A DNA stretch of 35,846 nt, taken from assembly GCF_003105115.1 (NCBI RefSeq), contig NZ_QETH01000046.1, positions 1 through 35,846 of the forward strand, in the 5' to 3' direction. Numbering within the stretch: position 1 is the first letter of the stretch; every line of letters starts with the position of its first letter. The notes below the pieces were generated by a model that was not told the DNA's origin, searched no databases, and saw nothing but the letters and a program-made list of their open reading frames with translations. A program made the position numbers and the translations under genes. The DNA is from Flavobacterium sp. HTF. Lineage in GTDB: Bacteria; Bacteroidota; Bacteroidia; Flavobacteriales; Flavobacteriaceae. Positions 8,041 to 15,696 of the stretch are shown piece by piece.

Positions 8041-9387
8041 ATGACACACAAAATTTTAATTATAGACGACGAAGAAAAACTAAGAAGTCTGCTGGCGCGT
8101 ATTATAAAATCGGAAGGATTTGAAGTTTTTGAAGCCAAAGATTTAAAATCTGGTTTTAAAAAACTGGAACAAACGGACATTGATGTTGTTTTGTGTGATG
8201 TAAAACTGCCTGACGGAAACGGGGTTGATTTCCTTCAAAACATAAAAGGAAGTTTTCCTTTAACAGAAGTTATTCTACTAACCGCTTTCGGAAATATCCC
8301 AGATGGCGTTCAGGCGATGAAAAATGGTGCTTTCGATTATATTGTAAAAGGCGACGACAACGATAAAATTATTCCGCTTCTTTATAAAGCTGTTGAAAAG
8401 GTTCATTTGCAGAAAAAAGTACAGCAACTTGAAAAACGCATCAACGATAAATATTCTTTCAATACTATTATAGGTAAATCAAAAGGAATTGAACAGGTTA
8501 TTGATCTCGCACAAAAAGTAGCCAAAACCGATTCGACTGTTTTGCTTACGGGCGAAACCGGAACCGGAAAAGAAGTTTTTGCACAGGCGATTCACGAAAA
8601 CAGTAATCGTATGGGGAAATCTTTTGTGGCATTAAACTGCAGTACTTTCACAAAAGAAATTTTAGAAAGCGAACTTTTTGGTCATAAACAAGGCGCTTTT
8701 ACGGGAGCTGTAAAAGATAAAAAAGGGTTTATTGAAGAAGCAAACGGCGGTACTTTATTTCTGGATGAAATTGGTGAAATGCCAATTGATCTTCAGGCCA
8801 AATTATTACGTGTTTTAGAAACTTCCGAATATATTCCCGTTGGCGATACCACTCCAAAAAAATCAAATTTCAGATTAATTGCCGCCACAAACCGTGATTT
8901 AAAAACAGAAAGTGACGAACATCGTTTCCGTTCTGATTTGTATTTCCGTTTGAATATTTTTGAAATAAAATTGCCTTCACTTAAAGAAAGGATAAAAGAT
9001 ATTCCGATATTGGTTAATTATTTCGTCAAACAATTTTCTGAAAAAACGAATAAGAAAACCTTAAACACCTCATCCGATTTTCTAGAAAAACTAGAAAATT
9101 ATTCCTGGCCGGGAAATATCCGCGAACTTAAAAACATTATCGAAAGATCGGTTATTTTGAGTAATGGCGATACTTTAACTTCGGATGTCCTGCCTTATGA
9201 AATGCAGCATCAGGCTGAAAAAAACACCAAATCGATGTCGGCTTTCTCCATGCAAAGTGTTGAAAAATTGCATATTCAAAAAGTTTTAAATTATACTAAA
9301 GGAAATAAAGCGGAAACGGCTCGATTATTAGAAATTGGGATTGCGACTTTATACCGAAAATTAGAAGAGTATAATATACAGTCGTGA
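8041..9387 (+). CDS. NtrC-family sigma-54-dependent response regulator, probable kdp activator
   Basis: A 448-residue three-domain regulator. The receiver (1-120) has the acidic pair D9/D10 and phospho-acceptor D53 in LCDVKLPDG. The central AAA+ domain carries Walker A GETGTGKE, the sigma-54 contact motif GAFTGA, and Walker B GGTLFLDEIGE. The C terminus is a Fis-type HTH (GNKAETARLLEIGIATLYRK). The open frame reaches a TTG at 8020, but ATG 8041 starts exactly at the conserved receiver strand (MTHKILIIDDEE) and is preferred. It lies at the head of the kdp locus, with a kinase gene at 18349 at the other end and no KdpE anywhere, so it is probably the partner of that kinase. That pairing is inference. 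Confidence 0.9.
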   Translation: MTHKILIIDDEEKLRSLLARIIKSEGFEVFEAKDLKSGFKKLEQTDIDVVLCDVKLPDGNGVDFLQNIKGSFPLTEVILLTAFGNIPDGVQAMKNGAFDYIVKGDDNDKIIPLLYKAVEKVHLQKKVQQLEKRINDKYSFNTIIGKSKGIEQVIDLAQKVAKTDSTVLLTGETGTGKEVFAQAIHENSNRMGKSFVALNCSTFTKEILESELFGHKQGAFTGAVKDKKGFIEEANGGTLFLDEIGEMPIDLQAKLLRVLETSEYIPVGDTTPKKSNFRLIAATNRDLKTESDEHRFRSDLYFRLNIFEIKLPSLKERIKDIPILVNYFVKQFSEKTNKKTLNTSSDFLEKLENYSWPGNIRELKNIIERSVILSNGDTLTSDVLPYEMQHQAEKNTKSMSAFSMQSVEKLHIQKVLNYTKGNKAETARLLEIGIATLYRKLEEYNIQS

Positions 9388-9388
9388 T

Positions 9389-9478
9389 CCTGCAAGGTTT
9401 CCAAAACCTTGTAGGTTTAGATTTTTAAACACTTTCACTTTAAATAGAATACCTACAAGGTTTTAAAAACCTTGCAGG
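9389..9478. repeat. Nested inverted repeat, CCTGCAAGGTTT family
   Basis: Two 28-29 bp arms (9389-9416 and 9451-9478) are inverted copies of each other with about two mismatches. Each arm is itself nearly palindromic around AGGTTTTNNAAAACCT. The DNA could form either two small hairpins or one long stem. It begins 2 bp after the activator's stop codon. Related cores occur at 35-65 and at 15446-15650. Confidence 0.8.
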
Positions 9479-9504
9479 AACAGTAACAATCTTATCATTT
9501 CAAT

Positions 9505-9534
9505 AAAAGCTTATCATTTTGATAGGCTTTTTTT
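9505..9534 (+). terminator. Rho-independent terminator after the sigma-54 activator
   Basis: Stem AAAAGCTTATCA (9505-9516) pairs with TGATAGGCTTTT (9520-9531) with one mismatch and a 3-nt loop, followed by a T run. It separates the activator from the kdp genes and implies that these have their own promoter downstream. Confidence 0.7.
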
Positions 9535-9545
9535 ATGCCTGATTT

Positions 9546-9562
9546 TTGGCACAAAACTACAT
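9546..9562 (+). promoter_or_regulatory. Possible sigma-54 promoter of the kdp genes
   Basis: TTGGCAC (9546-9552) is a perfect -24 element. The -12 position, where TTGC is expected, reads TACA, a poor match. It lies about 90 bp upstream of the first gene of the kdp block and just after the activator's terminator, which is the right place. A second TTGGCAT at 9614-9620 is no better. Confidence 0.3.
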
Positions 9563-9651
9563 TCCTTTTATTGACAGCGCTTTAGGTATAACTTGGATTT
9601 TTCGGAACATATTTTGGCATAAGGAGAGAGAACATTAAAAATTCATTCCAA

Positions 9652-9933
9652 ATGAAAAATCAAGTCACCTCAATCTACAAACAAGCCGAACGCTTTGCTG
9701 AGATAACCAAAAAATCTATTATTTCCGGAAACATCGTTCGGGCAAAAAAATGCCTTGCTCTTGCAGAACGTCTATTTGTAACTGGAAGCATCGAAACTAA
9801 AAATGCTATTTCAAATGTGTACATTTTTTCGGTTTCGTCTTTTATGGAAGTGCGTCACTGCAATATTTCACACCTTTTTCCACAATCGCTTAAAGCAGAA
9901 TATATCAAGCAGGTTAATGCTTCGGGAGTCTAA
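9652..9933 (+). CDS. Uncharacterised 93-residue Kdp-associated protein
   Basis: A 93-residue soluble, helix-rich protein I do not recognise with certainty. It has no signal peptide or membrane segment. Residues ~5-45 (YKQAERFAEITKKSIISGN, then RAKKCLALAERLF) look like two amphipathic helices; a conserved-looking C-terminal part contains HLFPQSLKAEYIKQ. It is the first gene after the activator's terminator and is followed by the kdp genes in the same direction, so a regulatory or accessory role in Kdp is plausible but unproven. A purine-rich AAGGAGAGAG (9621-9630) lies 21 bp before the ATG, too far to be its ribosome site. Confidence 0.7.
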   Translation: MKNQVTSIYKQAERFAEITKKSIISGNIVRAKKCLALAERLFVTGSIETKNAISNVYIFSVSSFMEVRHCNISHLFPQSLKAEYIKQVNASGV

Positions 9934-9936
9934 TTA

Positions 9937-10022
9937 GTGAAATGTTTTTTGTGAAATGTAAGATGCTTAAATCACATTCACAAAAAGACATTTCACATTT
10001 TACATCTAACATTTCACATTTC
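9937..10022. repeat. 7-bp-period inverted array upstream of the Kdp small genes
   Basis: The left arm has four consecutive 7-mers of the form GTNNNNT (9937-9964, GTGAAAT twice). The right arm has four 7-mers of the form ATNTNAC plus a partial unit (9990-10022). The arms are complementary at the constant positions and can fold into an imperfect hairpin. It begins 3 bp after the stop of the 93-residue gene. Confidence 0.85.
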
Positions 10023-10038
10023 AATAAAATAAAAATCT

Positions 10039-10125
10039 ATGTTAATTACTTTTCTTTTACTCGCATTAGCCATCGTGCTGTTTGGCATTTGTTTTCTCTC
10101 TATTGAATTCTTTGAAAAAATCTAA
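10039..10125 (+). CDS. 28-residue single-helix membrane peptide preceding kdpF
   Basis: A tiny open frame, MLITFLLLALAIVLFGICF followed by LSIEFFEKI. It is almost entirely one hydrophobic helix with a short charged end, similar in size and style to KdpF but different in sequence. The stop is 3 bp before the kdpF ATG, giving tight coupling. Its ATG follows an A-rich stretch (10024-10035), as is usual in Bacteroidota. I infer a Kdp-complex accessory peptide. Chance is not excluded, but composition, position and spacing all argue that it is real. Confidence 0.65.
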   Translation: MLITFLLLALAIVLFGICFLSIEFFEKI

Positions 10126-10128
10126 ATC

Positions 10129-10206
10129 ATGACCGCACTATTTATCATTTCAATCGCCGTTTTCGTGTATTTGGTTTATGTATTAATCAAACCCGAAAAA
10201 TTTTAA
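10129..10206 (+). CDS. kdpF: KdpF, small stabilising subunit of the K+-transporting ATPase
   Basis: A 25-residue peptide, MTALFIISIAVFVYLVY followed by VLIKPEKF. One transmembrane helix with the typical KPE(K/R)F-type end of KdpF. In other bacteria KdpF binds KdpA and stabilises the complex. It lies 3 bp after the 28-residue peptide and about 100 bp before kdpA, from which it is separated by a 7-bp-period array. Confidence 0.85.
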   Translation: MTALFIISIAVFVYLVYVLIKPEKF

Positions 10207-10210
10207 TCTG

Positions 10211-10282
10211 GTGAAAAGTTATCAGTGAGAAGTTAAATGTTAAACGTCGATACTCTTTTACAAATCACATCTCACTTTTTAC
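10211..10282. repeat. 7-bp-period inverted array between kdpF and kdpA
   Basis: Six uninterrupted 7-mers starting with GT run from 10211 to 10252 (for example GTGAAAA, GTTATCA, GTTAAAT). The opposing arm at 10256-10282 has units ending in AC (AAATCAC, ATCTCAC, TTTTTAC). The phase is kept exactly over 42 bp although the other positions vary. It starts 5 bp after the kdpF stop. Confidence 0.85.
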
Positions 10283-10310
10283 AATTTCATATCTCTCAAA
10301 AAATAAAATT

Positions 10311-12029
10311 ATGAACACAGAATTATTAGGCGTCATTTGTATTTTTATCCTTACCGTTATTTTAGCAATTCCTTTTGGAAAATATATTGCTAAAGTTTTT
10401 TTAGGAAATAAAACACTTCTTGACCCGATTTTCAATCCAATTGAAAAATTTATTTTTAAAATCAGTGGTATCAATCCGGCTGAAGAAATGAACTGGAAAC
10501 AACACTTAAAAGCACTTTTAAGTATCAATATGGTTTGGTTCTTTCTTTGCTTTTTTGTCTTATTGTTTCAGGGGTCTTTACCTTTAAATCCGGATAATAA
10601 TCCATCCATGACGCCAGATTTGGCTTTCAATACGGCTATTTCATTTATCGTAAACTGTAACTTACAGCATTATTCGGGCGAAAGCGGGGTTTCTTATCTT
10701 TCACAAATCGTCTTAATGTTCCTTCAATTCGTTTCGGCTGGTGTTGGAATCGCTGCTGCGGCAATGGTTTTTACCGCTATGCGCGAAAGAACCACAGACA
10801 AACTGGGGAATTTCTACAACTATTTCATCAAAAGCTGTACACGTATTTTATTGCCGCTTTCTGTAGTTGTTGCTGCTACTTTAGTTTTTAGCGGAACTCC
10901 CATGACTTTTGAAGGAAAAAATACAATTACAACTCTGCAAGGTGATCATGTAGAAGTTTCCCGTGGGCCTGCTGCAGCTTTTATTGCTATTAAACATATT
11001 GGTACAAACGGCGGCGGATTCTTTGGTGCTAACTCGGCTCACCCTTTAGAAAATCCGACCTATTTAACGAATGCTATTGAACTTTGGGCACAAATGATTG
11101 TCCCATTTGCGATGATTTTTGCACTTGGTTTCTTCCTTAATAAAAGAAAATTCGCTTATATCATTTTCGGTGTAATGACGGTTGGTTTTTTACTCTTGGT
11201 TATTCCGACAATATCAAGTGAAATAAACGGAAATCCTGCCATTGAAAAAATGGGAATATCACAGTTAAACGGAGCAATGGAAGGAAAAGAAGTTCGTTTT
11301 GGTCCGGCTATCTCAGGCTTCTGGAGTATTGCTACAACGGTAATTTCTACAGGTTCTGTAAACAGTATGCATGATAGTTCTATGCCAGTTTCGGGTGCTA
11401 TGCAGTTATTGGCTATGATGGTCAATGTATTTTATGGCGGATGCGGTGTCGGTTACCTGAACTTTTACATTTTCATTATTCTGGCCGTATTTATCTCAGG
11501 TTTAATGGTTGGCCGGACTCCGGAGTTTTTAGGAAAGAAAATTGAAGCGAGAGAGGTAAAAATTGCAGCTTTTATCGCCATTCTTCACCCTTTATTAATA
11601 TTAGCAGGAACTGGTTTAGCTTCTTATTTTGCTGCACATGATACCGCAATGGGCTATTGGTTTAGCGGAAATGCGACAGGCTGGTTAAACAATCCCGGAA
11701 ATCATGGATTCTCAGAAATGTTATACGAATATACTTCGAGCGCTGCTAACAACGGTTCTGGTTTTGAAGGTTTAGGTGATAACAATCCTTTTTGGAATAT
11801 CACAACCGGAATTGTATTACTGTTAAGCCGTTTTATTCCAATCATTGGTCCATTAGCAATTGCAGGTTTATTAGCCAATAAAAAATATATTCCAGAAAGT
11901 GCAGGAACTCTTAAAACTGACACAACTATTTTCGGAATCATGACTTTTGCCGTTATCGCTATTATTGCTGCTTTATCGTTCTTCCCAGCGCTGGCGCTTG
12001 GACCTTTGGCGGAATATTTTGGAATGTAA
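10311..12029 (+). CDS. kdpA: KdpA, K+-translocating subunit of the Kdp ATPase
   Basis: A 572-residue polytopic membrane protein with about ten helices, the channel-like subunit that selects K+ with high affinity. Filter-region motifs are visible: FIVNCNLQHYSGE (near 115), GTNGGGFFGANSAHP (near 232), GPAISGFWS, and GCGVGYLNF. VGRTPEFLGKKIE near 400 is a family hallmark. Length is slightly above the E. coli protein. The first filter reads VNCNLQ where many KdpA proteins have TNTNWQ. The stop codon lies inside the first unit of the following 7-bp array (GTAAAAT at 12026). Confidence 0.97.
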   Translation: MNTELLGVICIFILTVILAIPFGKYIAKVFLGNKTLLDPIFNPIEKFIFKISGINPAEEMNWKQHLKALLSINMVWFFLCFFVLLFQGSLPLNPDNNPSMTPDLAFNTAISFIVNCNLQHYSGESGVSYLSQIVLMFLQFVSAGVGIAAAAMVFTAMRERTTDKLGNFYNYFIKSCTRILLPLSVVVAATLVFSGTPMTFEGKNTITTLQGDHVEVSRGPAAAFIAIKHIGTNGGGFFGANSAHPLENPTYLTNAIELWAQMIVPFAMIFALGFFLNKRKFAYIIFGVMTVGFLLLVIPTISSEINGNPAIEKMGISQLNGAMEGKEVRFGPAISGFWSIATTVISTGSVNSMHDSSMPVSGAMQLLAMMVNVFYGGCGVGYLNFYIFIILAVFISGLMVGRTPEFLGKKIEAREVKIAAFIAILHPLLILAGTGLASYFAAHDTAMGYWFSGNATGWLNNPGNHGFSEMLYEYTSSAANNGSGFEGLGDNNPFWNITTGIVLLLSRFIPIIGPLAIAGLLANKKYIPESAGTLKTDTTIFGIMTFAVIAIIAALSFFPALALGPLAEYFGM

Positions 12030-12112
12030 AATGTCCAAAAGTAAAATGTGAGATGTGAAAAGCGATCCGTAAACTCAAATAACATCTTACAACTCACATT
12101 TTACTTTTTTAC
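12026..12112. repeat. 7-bp-period inverted array after kdpA
   Basis: Units GTAAAAT, GTGAGAT and GTGAAAA (left arm, 12026-12068, with one 8-nt unit) face ATCTTAC, AACTCAC and ATTTTAC (right arm, 12084-12104). The array overlaps the kdpA stop codon. Its right end abuts the four-helix-bundle pseudogene. Confidence 0.8.
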
Positions 12113-12122
12113 AAATAACAAA

Positions 12123-12482
12123 TCATACACGTGCTTCAAGATTCTTGATTAATCCATAAATAAGTTTTCCTATGATGTCTAATTTTTCAATCAATTGTTC
12201 ACATTCTTTTTCATTGAAAAAATCTAACTCTTTGCTTAATAAAATTAAAGTATCGAGTTCTGACAAAGAACCTAAAGAAATATGTAAAAAATGGATAAAC
12301 TCTTTTGTTCCTTTTCTTGCTGCTCATTCTGCAATATTAACAGGTACAGAAACAGAAGCTCTCCGGATTTGGGAAGTAATTCCAAACTTTTCCTCAGAAG
12401 GAAATTGTCTCGTAGCTAAATAAATTTCTTTAACGAATTCAAAACTTTTAATCCAAGAATTCAATTTTTTGTGTGGTTTCAT
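12123..12482 (-). pseudogene. Four-helix-bundle protein (23S rRNA intervening-sequence type), broken by one TGA
   Basis: Read from ATG 12482 on the minus strand, 120 codons encode a complete four-helix-bundle protein of the family first known from 23S rRNA intervening sequences. It starts MKPHKKLNSWIKSFEFVKEI, has SQIRRASVSVPVNIAE, then continues AARKGTKEFIHFLHIS to a natural stop at 12125-12123. Exactly one codon is a stop: TGA at 12326-12324, at the place of the highly conserved Gly in NIAEG, so a single GGA-to-TGA change explains it. The frame is otherwise intact, so the lesion is recent. It lies antisense inside the kdp operon, between two 7-bp-period arrays. Confidence 0.85.
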
Positions 12483-12512
12483 ATTCAAAATAATTATTTA
12501 CAAAAGTAGGAA

Positions 12513-12542
12513 ATTTCACATTTTACATTTAACATTTTACAC
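12513..12542. repeat. 7-bp-period array directly upstream of kdpB
   Basis: Four 7-mers of the form ATTTNAC (12513-12540) plus AC end 9 bp before the kdpB ATG. It is in phase with itself and matches the right arm of the arrays at 9990 and 12084. A left partner lies only beyond the pseudogene (12041-12061), suggesting that the pseudogene was inserted into one original element. Confidence 0.8.
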
Positions 12543-12550
12543 AAAGAAAA

Positions 12551-14608
12551 ATGACAACTAATAAATCCACATCATTGTTTGAAAGTAAACAGGTAAAAGA
12601 AGCCTTAGCGCAGTCTTTTGTCAAGCTGAATCCAAAAATGATGATCAAAAATCCGGTAATGTTTACCGTAGAAATTGGAACAGCCATTATGTTTGCTGTC
12701 TGCATTTCAATATTAATGGGCGCAAATGATCAGGGAAGTTTTACTTATAACCTAATTGTGTTCTTAATTTTACTGGCAACGCTTTTATTTGCCAATTTCG
12801 CCGAAGCCATTGCCGAAGCAAGAGGAAAAGCACAAGCCGACAGTTTAAGAAAAACAAGGGAAGAAACTCCTGCGAGACAAATTATGCCAAACGGAGAAAT
12901 AAAAAACATTAGTTCTTCGGCATTAAAAAAAGACGATATTTTCGTTTGCGAAGCCGGTGATTTAATTGCTGCCGATGGTGAAATTATCGAAGGTCTGGCA
13001 ACAATCGACGAAAGTGCCATTACCGGAGAAAGTGCTCCTGTAATTCGGGAAGCTGGAGGAGATAAATCTTCAGTTACCGGAGGGACAAAAGTATTATCTG
13101 ATAAAATTAAAGTAAAAGTAACTTCTGAACCTGGCGAAAGCTTTTTGGATAAAATGATTGCTTTGGTTGAAGGTGCGAGCCGTCAGAAAACACCAAACGA
13201 AATTGCCTTAACCATTTTATTAGCCGCATTTACTTTAATCTTCGTGATTGTGTGCGTTACGCTAAAACCGTTTGCCGACTACGCCAACGCACCCATCACG
13301 ATTGCGGCTTTCATCGCTTTGTTTGTATGTTTAATTCCAACTACAATTGGAGGATTGCTTTCTGCGATTGGTATTGCGGGAATGGACAGAGCGTTGCGTG
13401 CTAACGTAATTACAAAATCGGGTAAAGCGGTTGAAACTGCCGGAGATATTGATGTATTGCTTTTGGATAAAACAGGAACAATTACCATTGGAAACAGAAA
13501 AGCAACCAATTTTTATCCAACAAAAGGAATCTCTTTTGATGATTTCGTTAAATCGGCTGTTTTGAGTTCGCTTGCTGATGATACTCCGGAAGGGAAAAGT
13601 ATTCTCGAACTTGGTAAAACGTTAGATGTAAATAGTAAGATGCAATCAGACATTTCACTTCTTACAGAAAACATCTCACACAGTATAAAATTTACTGCCG
13701 AAACCAGAACTTCTGGTGTTGTATTAAAAGATGGAACAAACATTAGAAAAGGGGCGCAAGACGCCGCAAAAAACATCGCACAACAAGCAGGAAATGTTTT
13801 TCCTGAAGATACTGCGCAACAAGTAATCACAATTTCGTCTAACGGAGGAACCCCATTAGTAGTCATCAAAAATAATGAAGTTCAAGGTGTTATCGAACTT
13901 CAGGATATTATCAAAACCGGAATGAAAGAACGTTTTGAGCGCTTACGCAGAATGGGAATCAAAACGGTAATGGTTACAGGTGATAATCCGCTTACGGCTA
14001 AATTTATTGCCGAAGCAGCCGGTGTTGATGATTTTATTGCCGAGGCTAAACCTGAGGATAAAATGAATTACATTAGAAAAGAACAAGCTGAAGGAAGACT
14101 GGTTGCCATGATGGGTGACGGAACAAATGATGCTCCTGCCCTTGCCCAAGCCAATGTTGGGGTTGCCATGAACAGCGGAACTCAAGCTGCAAAAGAAGCC
14201 GGAAACATGGTCGATCTTGACAATGACCCAACCAAACTAATTGAAATTGTTGAAATTGGAAAACAGCTTTTAATGACTCGAGGCACTTTAACTACTTTTT
14301 CTATTGCAAATGACGTTGCGAAATATTTTGCTATTGTTCCTGCTCTTTTTATTACTGCAATTCCTGCGCTTCAAGGTTTAAATATTATGCATTTACATAG
14401 TCCTGAAAGTGCTATTTTATCAGCCGTAATTTTCAATGCGATTATCATTCCGATATTGATTCCGCTTGCGCTGAAAGGTGTTGATTATCGACCAATTGGA
14501 GCAAGTGCCATCTTAAAAAGAAATCTTTTGATTTATGGTTTAGGTGGATTAATTGTCCCTTTTATCGGAATTAAGGTAATTGATTTGTTGGTAGCACTAT
14601 TTATGTAA
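12551..14608 (+). CDS. kdpB: KdpB, P-type ATPase catalytic subunit of the Kdp complex
   Basis: A 685-residue P-type ATPase. TGES (A-domain) lies near residue 158, the phosphorylated aspartate is D306 in DKTGTIT, and the hinge motif is [16 protein letters not shown]. About seven membrane helices are arranged as in other KdpB proteins (two near 35-90, two near 220-275, three after 580). It couples ATP hydrolysis to K+ transfer through KdpA. Length and motifs are normal. ATG 12551 follows the A-rich ACAAAGAAAA after the 7-bp array. Confidence 0.98.
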   Translation: MTTNKSTSLFESKQVKEALAQSFVKLNPKMMIKNPVMFTVEIGTAIMFAVCISILMGANDQGSFTYNLIVFLILLATLLFANFAEAIAEARGKAQADSLRKTREETPARQIMPNGEIKNISSSALKKDDIFVCEAGDLIAADGEIIEGLATIDESAITGESAPVIREAGGDKSSVTGGTKVLSDKIKVKVTSEPGESFLDKMIALVEGASRQKTPNEIALTILLAAFTLIFVIVCVTLKPFADYANAPITIAAFIALFVCLIPTTIGGLLSAIGIAGMDRALRANVITKSGKAVETAGDIDVLLLDKTGTITIGNRKATNFYPTKGISFDDFVKSAVLSSLADDTPEGKSILELGKTLDVNSKMQSDISLLTENISHSIKFTAETRTSGVVLKDGTNIRKGAQDAAKNIAQQAGNVFPEDTAQQVITISSNGGTPLVVIKNNEVQGVIELQDIIKTGMKERFERLRRMGIKTVMVTGDNPLTAKFIAEAAGVDDFIAEAKPEDKMNYIRKEQAEGRLVAMMGDGTNDAPALAQANVGVAMNSGTQAAKEAGNMVDLDNDPTKLIEIVEIGKQLLMTRGTLTTFSIANDVAKYFAIVPALFITAIPALQGLNIMHLHSPESAILSAVIFNAIIIPILIPLALKGVDYRPIGASAILKRNLLIYGLGGLIVPFIGIKVIDLLVALFM

Positions 14609-14613
14609 AAAAA

Positions 14614-14850
14614 AGGTGCTAAGGCGCTGAGATGCTAAGGTGCTAAGTTTTTTCTTAGTCCCTCAGAACCTTAGTTCCTTAGAACCTGAAAAAAGTTCTG
14701 AAATGCTAAGATTCTAAGGGACTAAGGTTTTTCTCTTAGAATCGTAAAATTCAGGAATCTTTAAAAACTCAAATAAAAAACACAGACTTTAGATTGCTAA
14801 GCTTCTGATAAAAAACTTAGAACCTTAGCAACTTAGTCCCTTAGAATCTC
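14614..14850. repeat. Three consecutive 8-bp-period hairpin arrays between kdpB and kdpC
   Basis: This 249-bp gap is filled by three hairpins made of 8-mers. First: four units like GGTGCTAA (14615-14646) against four like CTTAGAAC (14654-14685). Second: AGTTCTGA, AATGCTAA and relatives (14694-14725) against a weaker right arm. Third: a short left arm (14792-14808) against CTTAGAAC, CTTAGCAA, CTTAGTCC and CTTAGAAT (14816-14847). The phase is exact; the variable bases differ from unit to unit. The last unit ends 10 bp before the kdpC ATG. Confidence 0.9.
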
Positions 14851-14857
14851 AAAAAAA

Positions 14858-15409
14858 ATGAAAAATTTATTTTCACTATTAAAACTTACTGTGGCTACTT
14901 TAATCTTGTTCGCAGTTATTTATCTTTTAGCGATTTACGGAATCGCACAAATTGCTCCAAATCAAGGAAAAGGAGAAACGATTTCAGTTAACGGAAAAGT
15001 GGTGGGTTACCAAAAAATTGGTCAGAAATTCGATAAGTCGAATTATTTCTGGGGAAGACCTTCGGCTGTTGATTATAACGCGGCCGGAAGTGCCGGAAGC
15101 AACAAAGGCCCAAGCAACGCCGATTATTTGGCTTTGGTTCAAAAAAGAATTGATACGCTTTTATTGGTTCATCCATACCTGAAAAAATCTGATATCCCAT
15201 CCGATATGGTTACGGCTTCAGGAAGTGGTTTGGATCCGAATATTTCTCCGCAAGGCGCTTTGATTCAGGTAAAACGAATTGCTAAAGAAAGAAAACTGGA
15301 CGAAACTAAAGTAAAATCTTTGGTGGAATCTAAAATTAATACGGCTGTTGTTGGTCCTGAAACTGTGAATGTTTTGGAATTGAATGTGGCGTTGGATGCG
15401 CTTCGCTAG
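14858..15409 (+). CDS. kdpC: KdpC subunit of the K+-transporting ATPase
   Basis: A 183-residue protein with one N-terminal membrane helix (residues ~8-30) and a periplasmic-type domain. Family motifs are visible: SNYFWGRPSAVDYNAAGS (near 59-76), GPSNADYLALV, PSDMVTASGSGLDPNISP, and ALIQVKRIAKER. KdpC stabilises the KdpAB complex and affects ATP affinity. Length is normal. The gene is separated from kdpB by the 8-bp-period arrays and followed by another at 15414. Confidence 0.97.
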   Translation: MKNLFSLLKLTVATLILFAVIYLLAIYGIAQIAPNQGKGETISVNGKVVGYQKIGQKFDKSNYFWGRPSAVDYNAAGSAGSNKGPSNADYLALVQKRIDTLLLVHPYLKKSDIPSDMVTASGSGLDPNISPQGALIQVKRIAKERKLDETKVKSLVESKINTAVVGPETVNVLELNVALDALR

Positions 15410-15413
15410 AAAA

Positions 15414-15447
15414 GGTTCTGAGGTTCTGAGGTGCTAAGGTGCTAAGG
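15414..15447. repeat. 8-bp-period tandem array after kdpC
   Basis: Two copies of GGTTCTGA followed by two of GGTGCTAA (15414-15445), exactly in phase, starting 5 bp after the kdpC stop. There is no opposing arm nearby. Confidence 0.85.
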
Positions 15448-15450
15448 TTT

Positions 15451-15664
15451 TTAAAAACTTGTAGGTATGAAAATGGGCATCAACTATTATCATGAAGTAA
15501 CCGCAAAGTTTGTCATTCCGAGGAACGAGGAATCTCCGCGAGTAGCTCGACAAAGATTGGCGAATTTCTATACGGAGTTTCTTGCGGAGATTCCTCGTTC
15601 CTCGGAATGACAAACAAAGCGCAAAAATTAAATACCTACAAGGTTTTGTCCCGAAGCTTCGGGA
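15451..15664. repeat. Nested inverted-repeat element with a TCATTCCGAGGAACGAGGAAT core
   Basis: A perfect 31-bp inverted repeat (15509-15539 and 15584-15614; inner words GTCATTCCGAGG, GAATCTCCGC) with a 44-bp loop is framed by a second inverted pair, CTTGTAGGTAT near 15458-15468 and ATACCTACAAG near 15632-15642. The right side runs into a perfect 16-bp palindrome TCCCGAAGCTTCGGGA (15649-15664). The outer words match the 9389-9478 repeat, so one repeat type appears inserted in another. Confidence 0.85.
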
Positions 15665-15696
15665 TTGCAGAAACGAAAACGCCTTTTTTACCCAAA

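Noticed and set aside
9939..10022. CRISPR array as explanation of the short phased repeats
   Set aside because: Units are 7-8 bp with no spacers of 25-40 bp, and no cas genes are present.
12324..12326. TGA in the four-helix-bundle gene read as glycine (recoding)
   Set aside because: UGA-as-Gly is known only in a few candidate phyla; all other genes here end normally with TGA, TAA or TAG. A point mutation is far simpler.
12172..12423. 83-residue plus-strand frame between kdpA and kdpB
   Set aside because: It is the antisense shadow of the four-helix-bundle pseudogene, whose minus-strand translation is clearly a known family.
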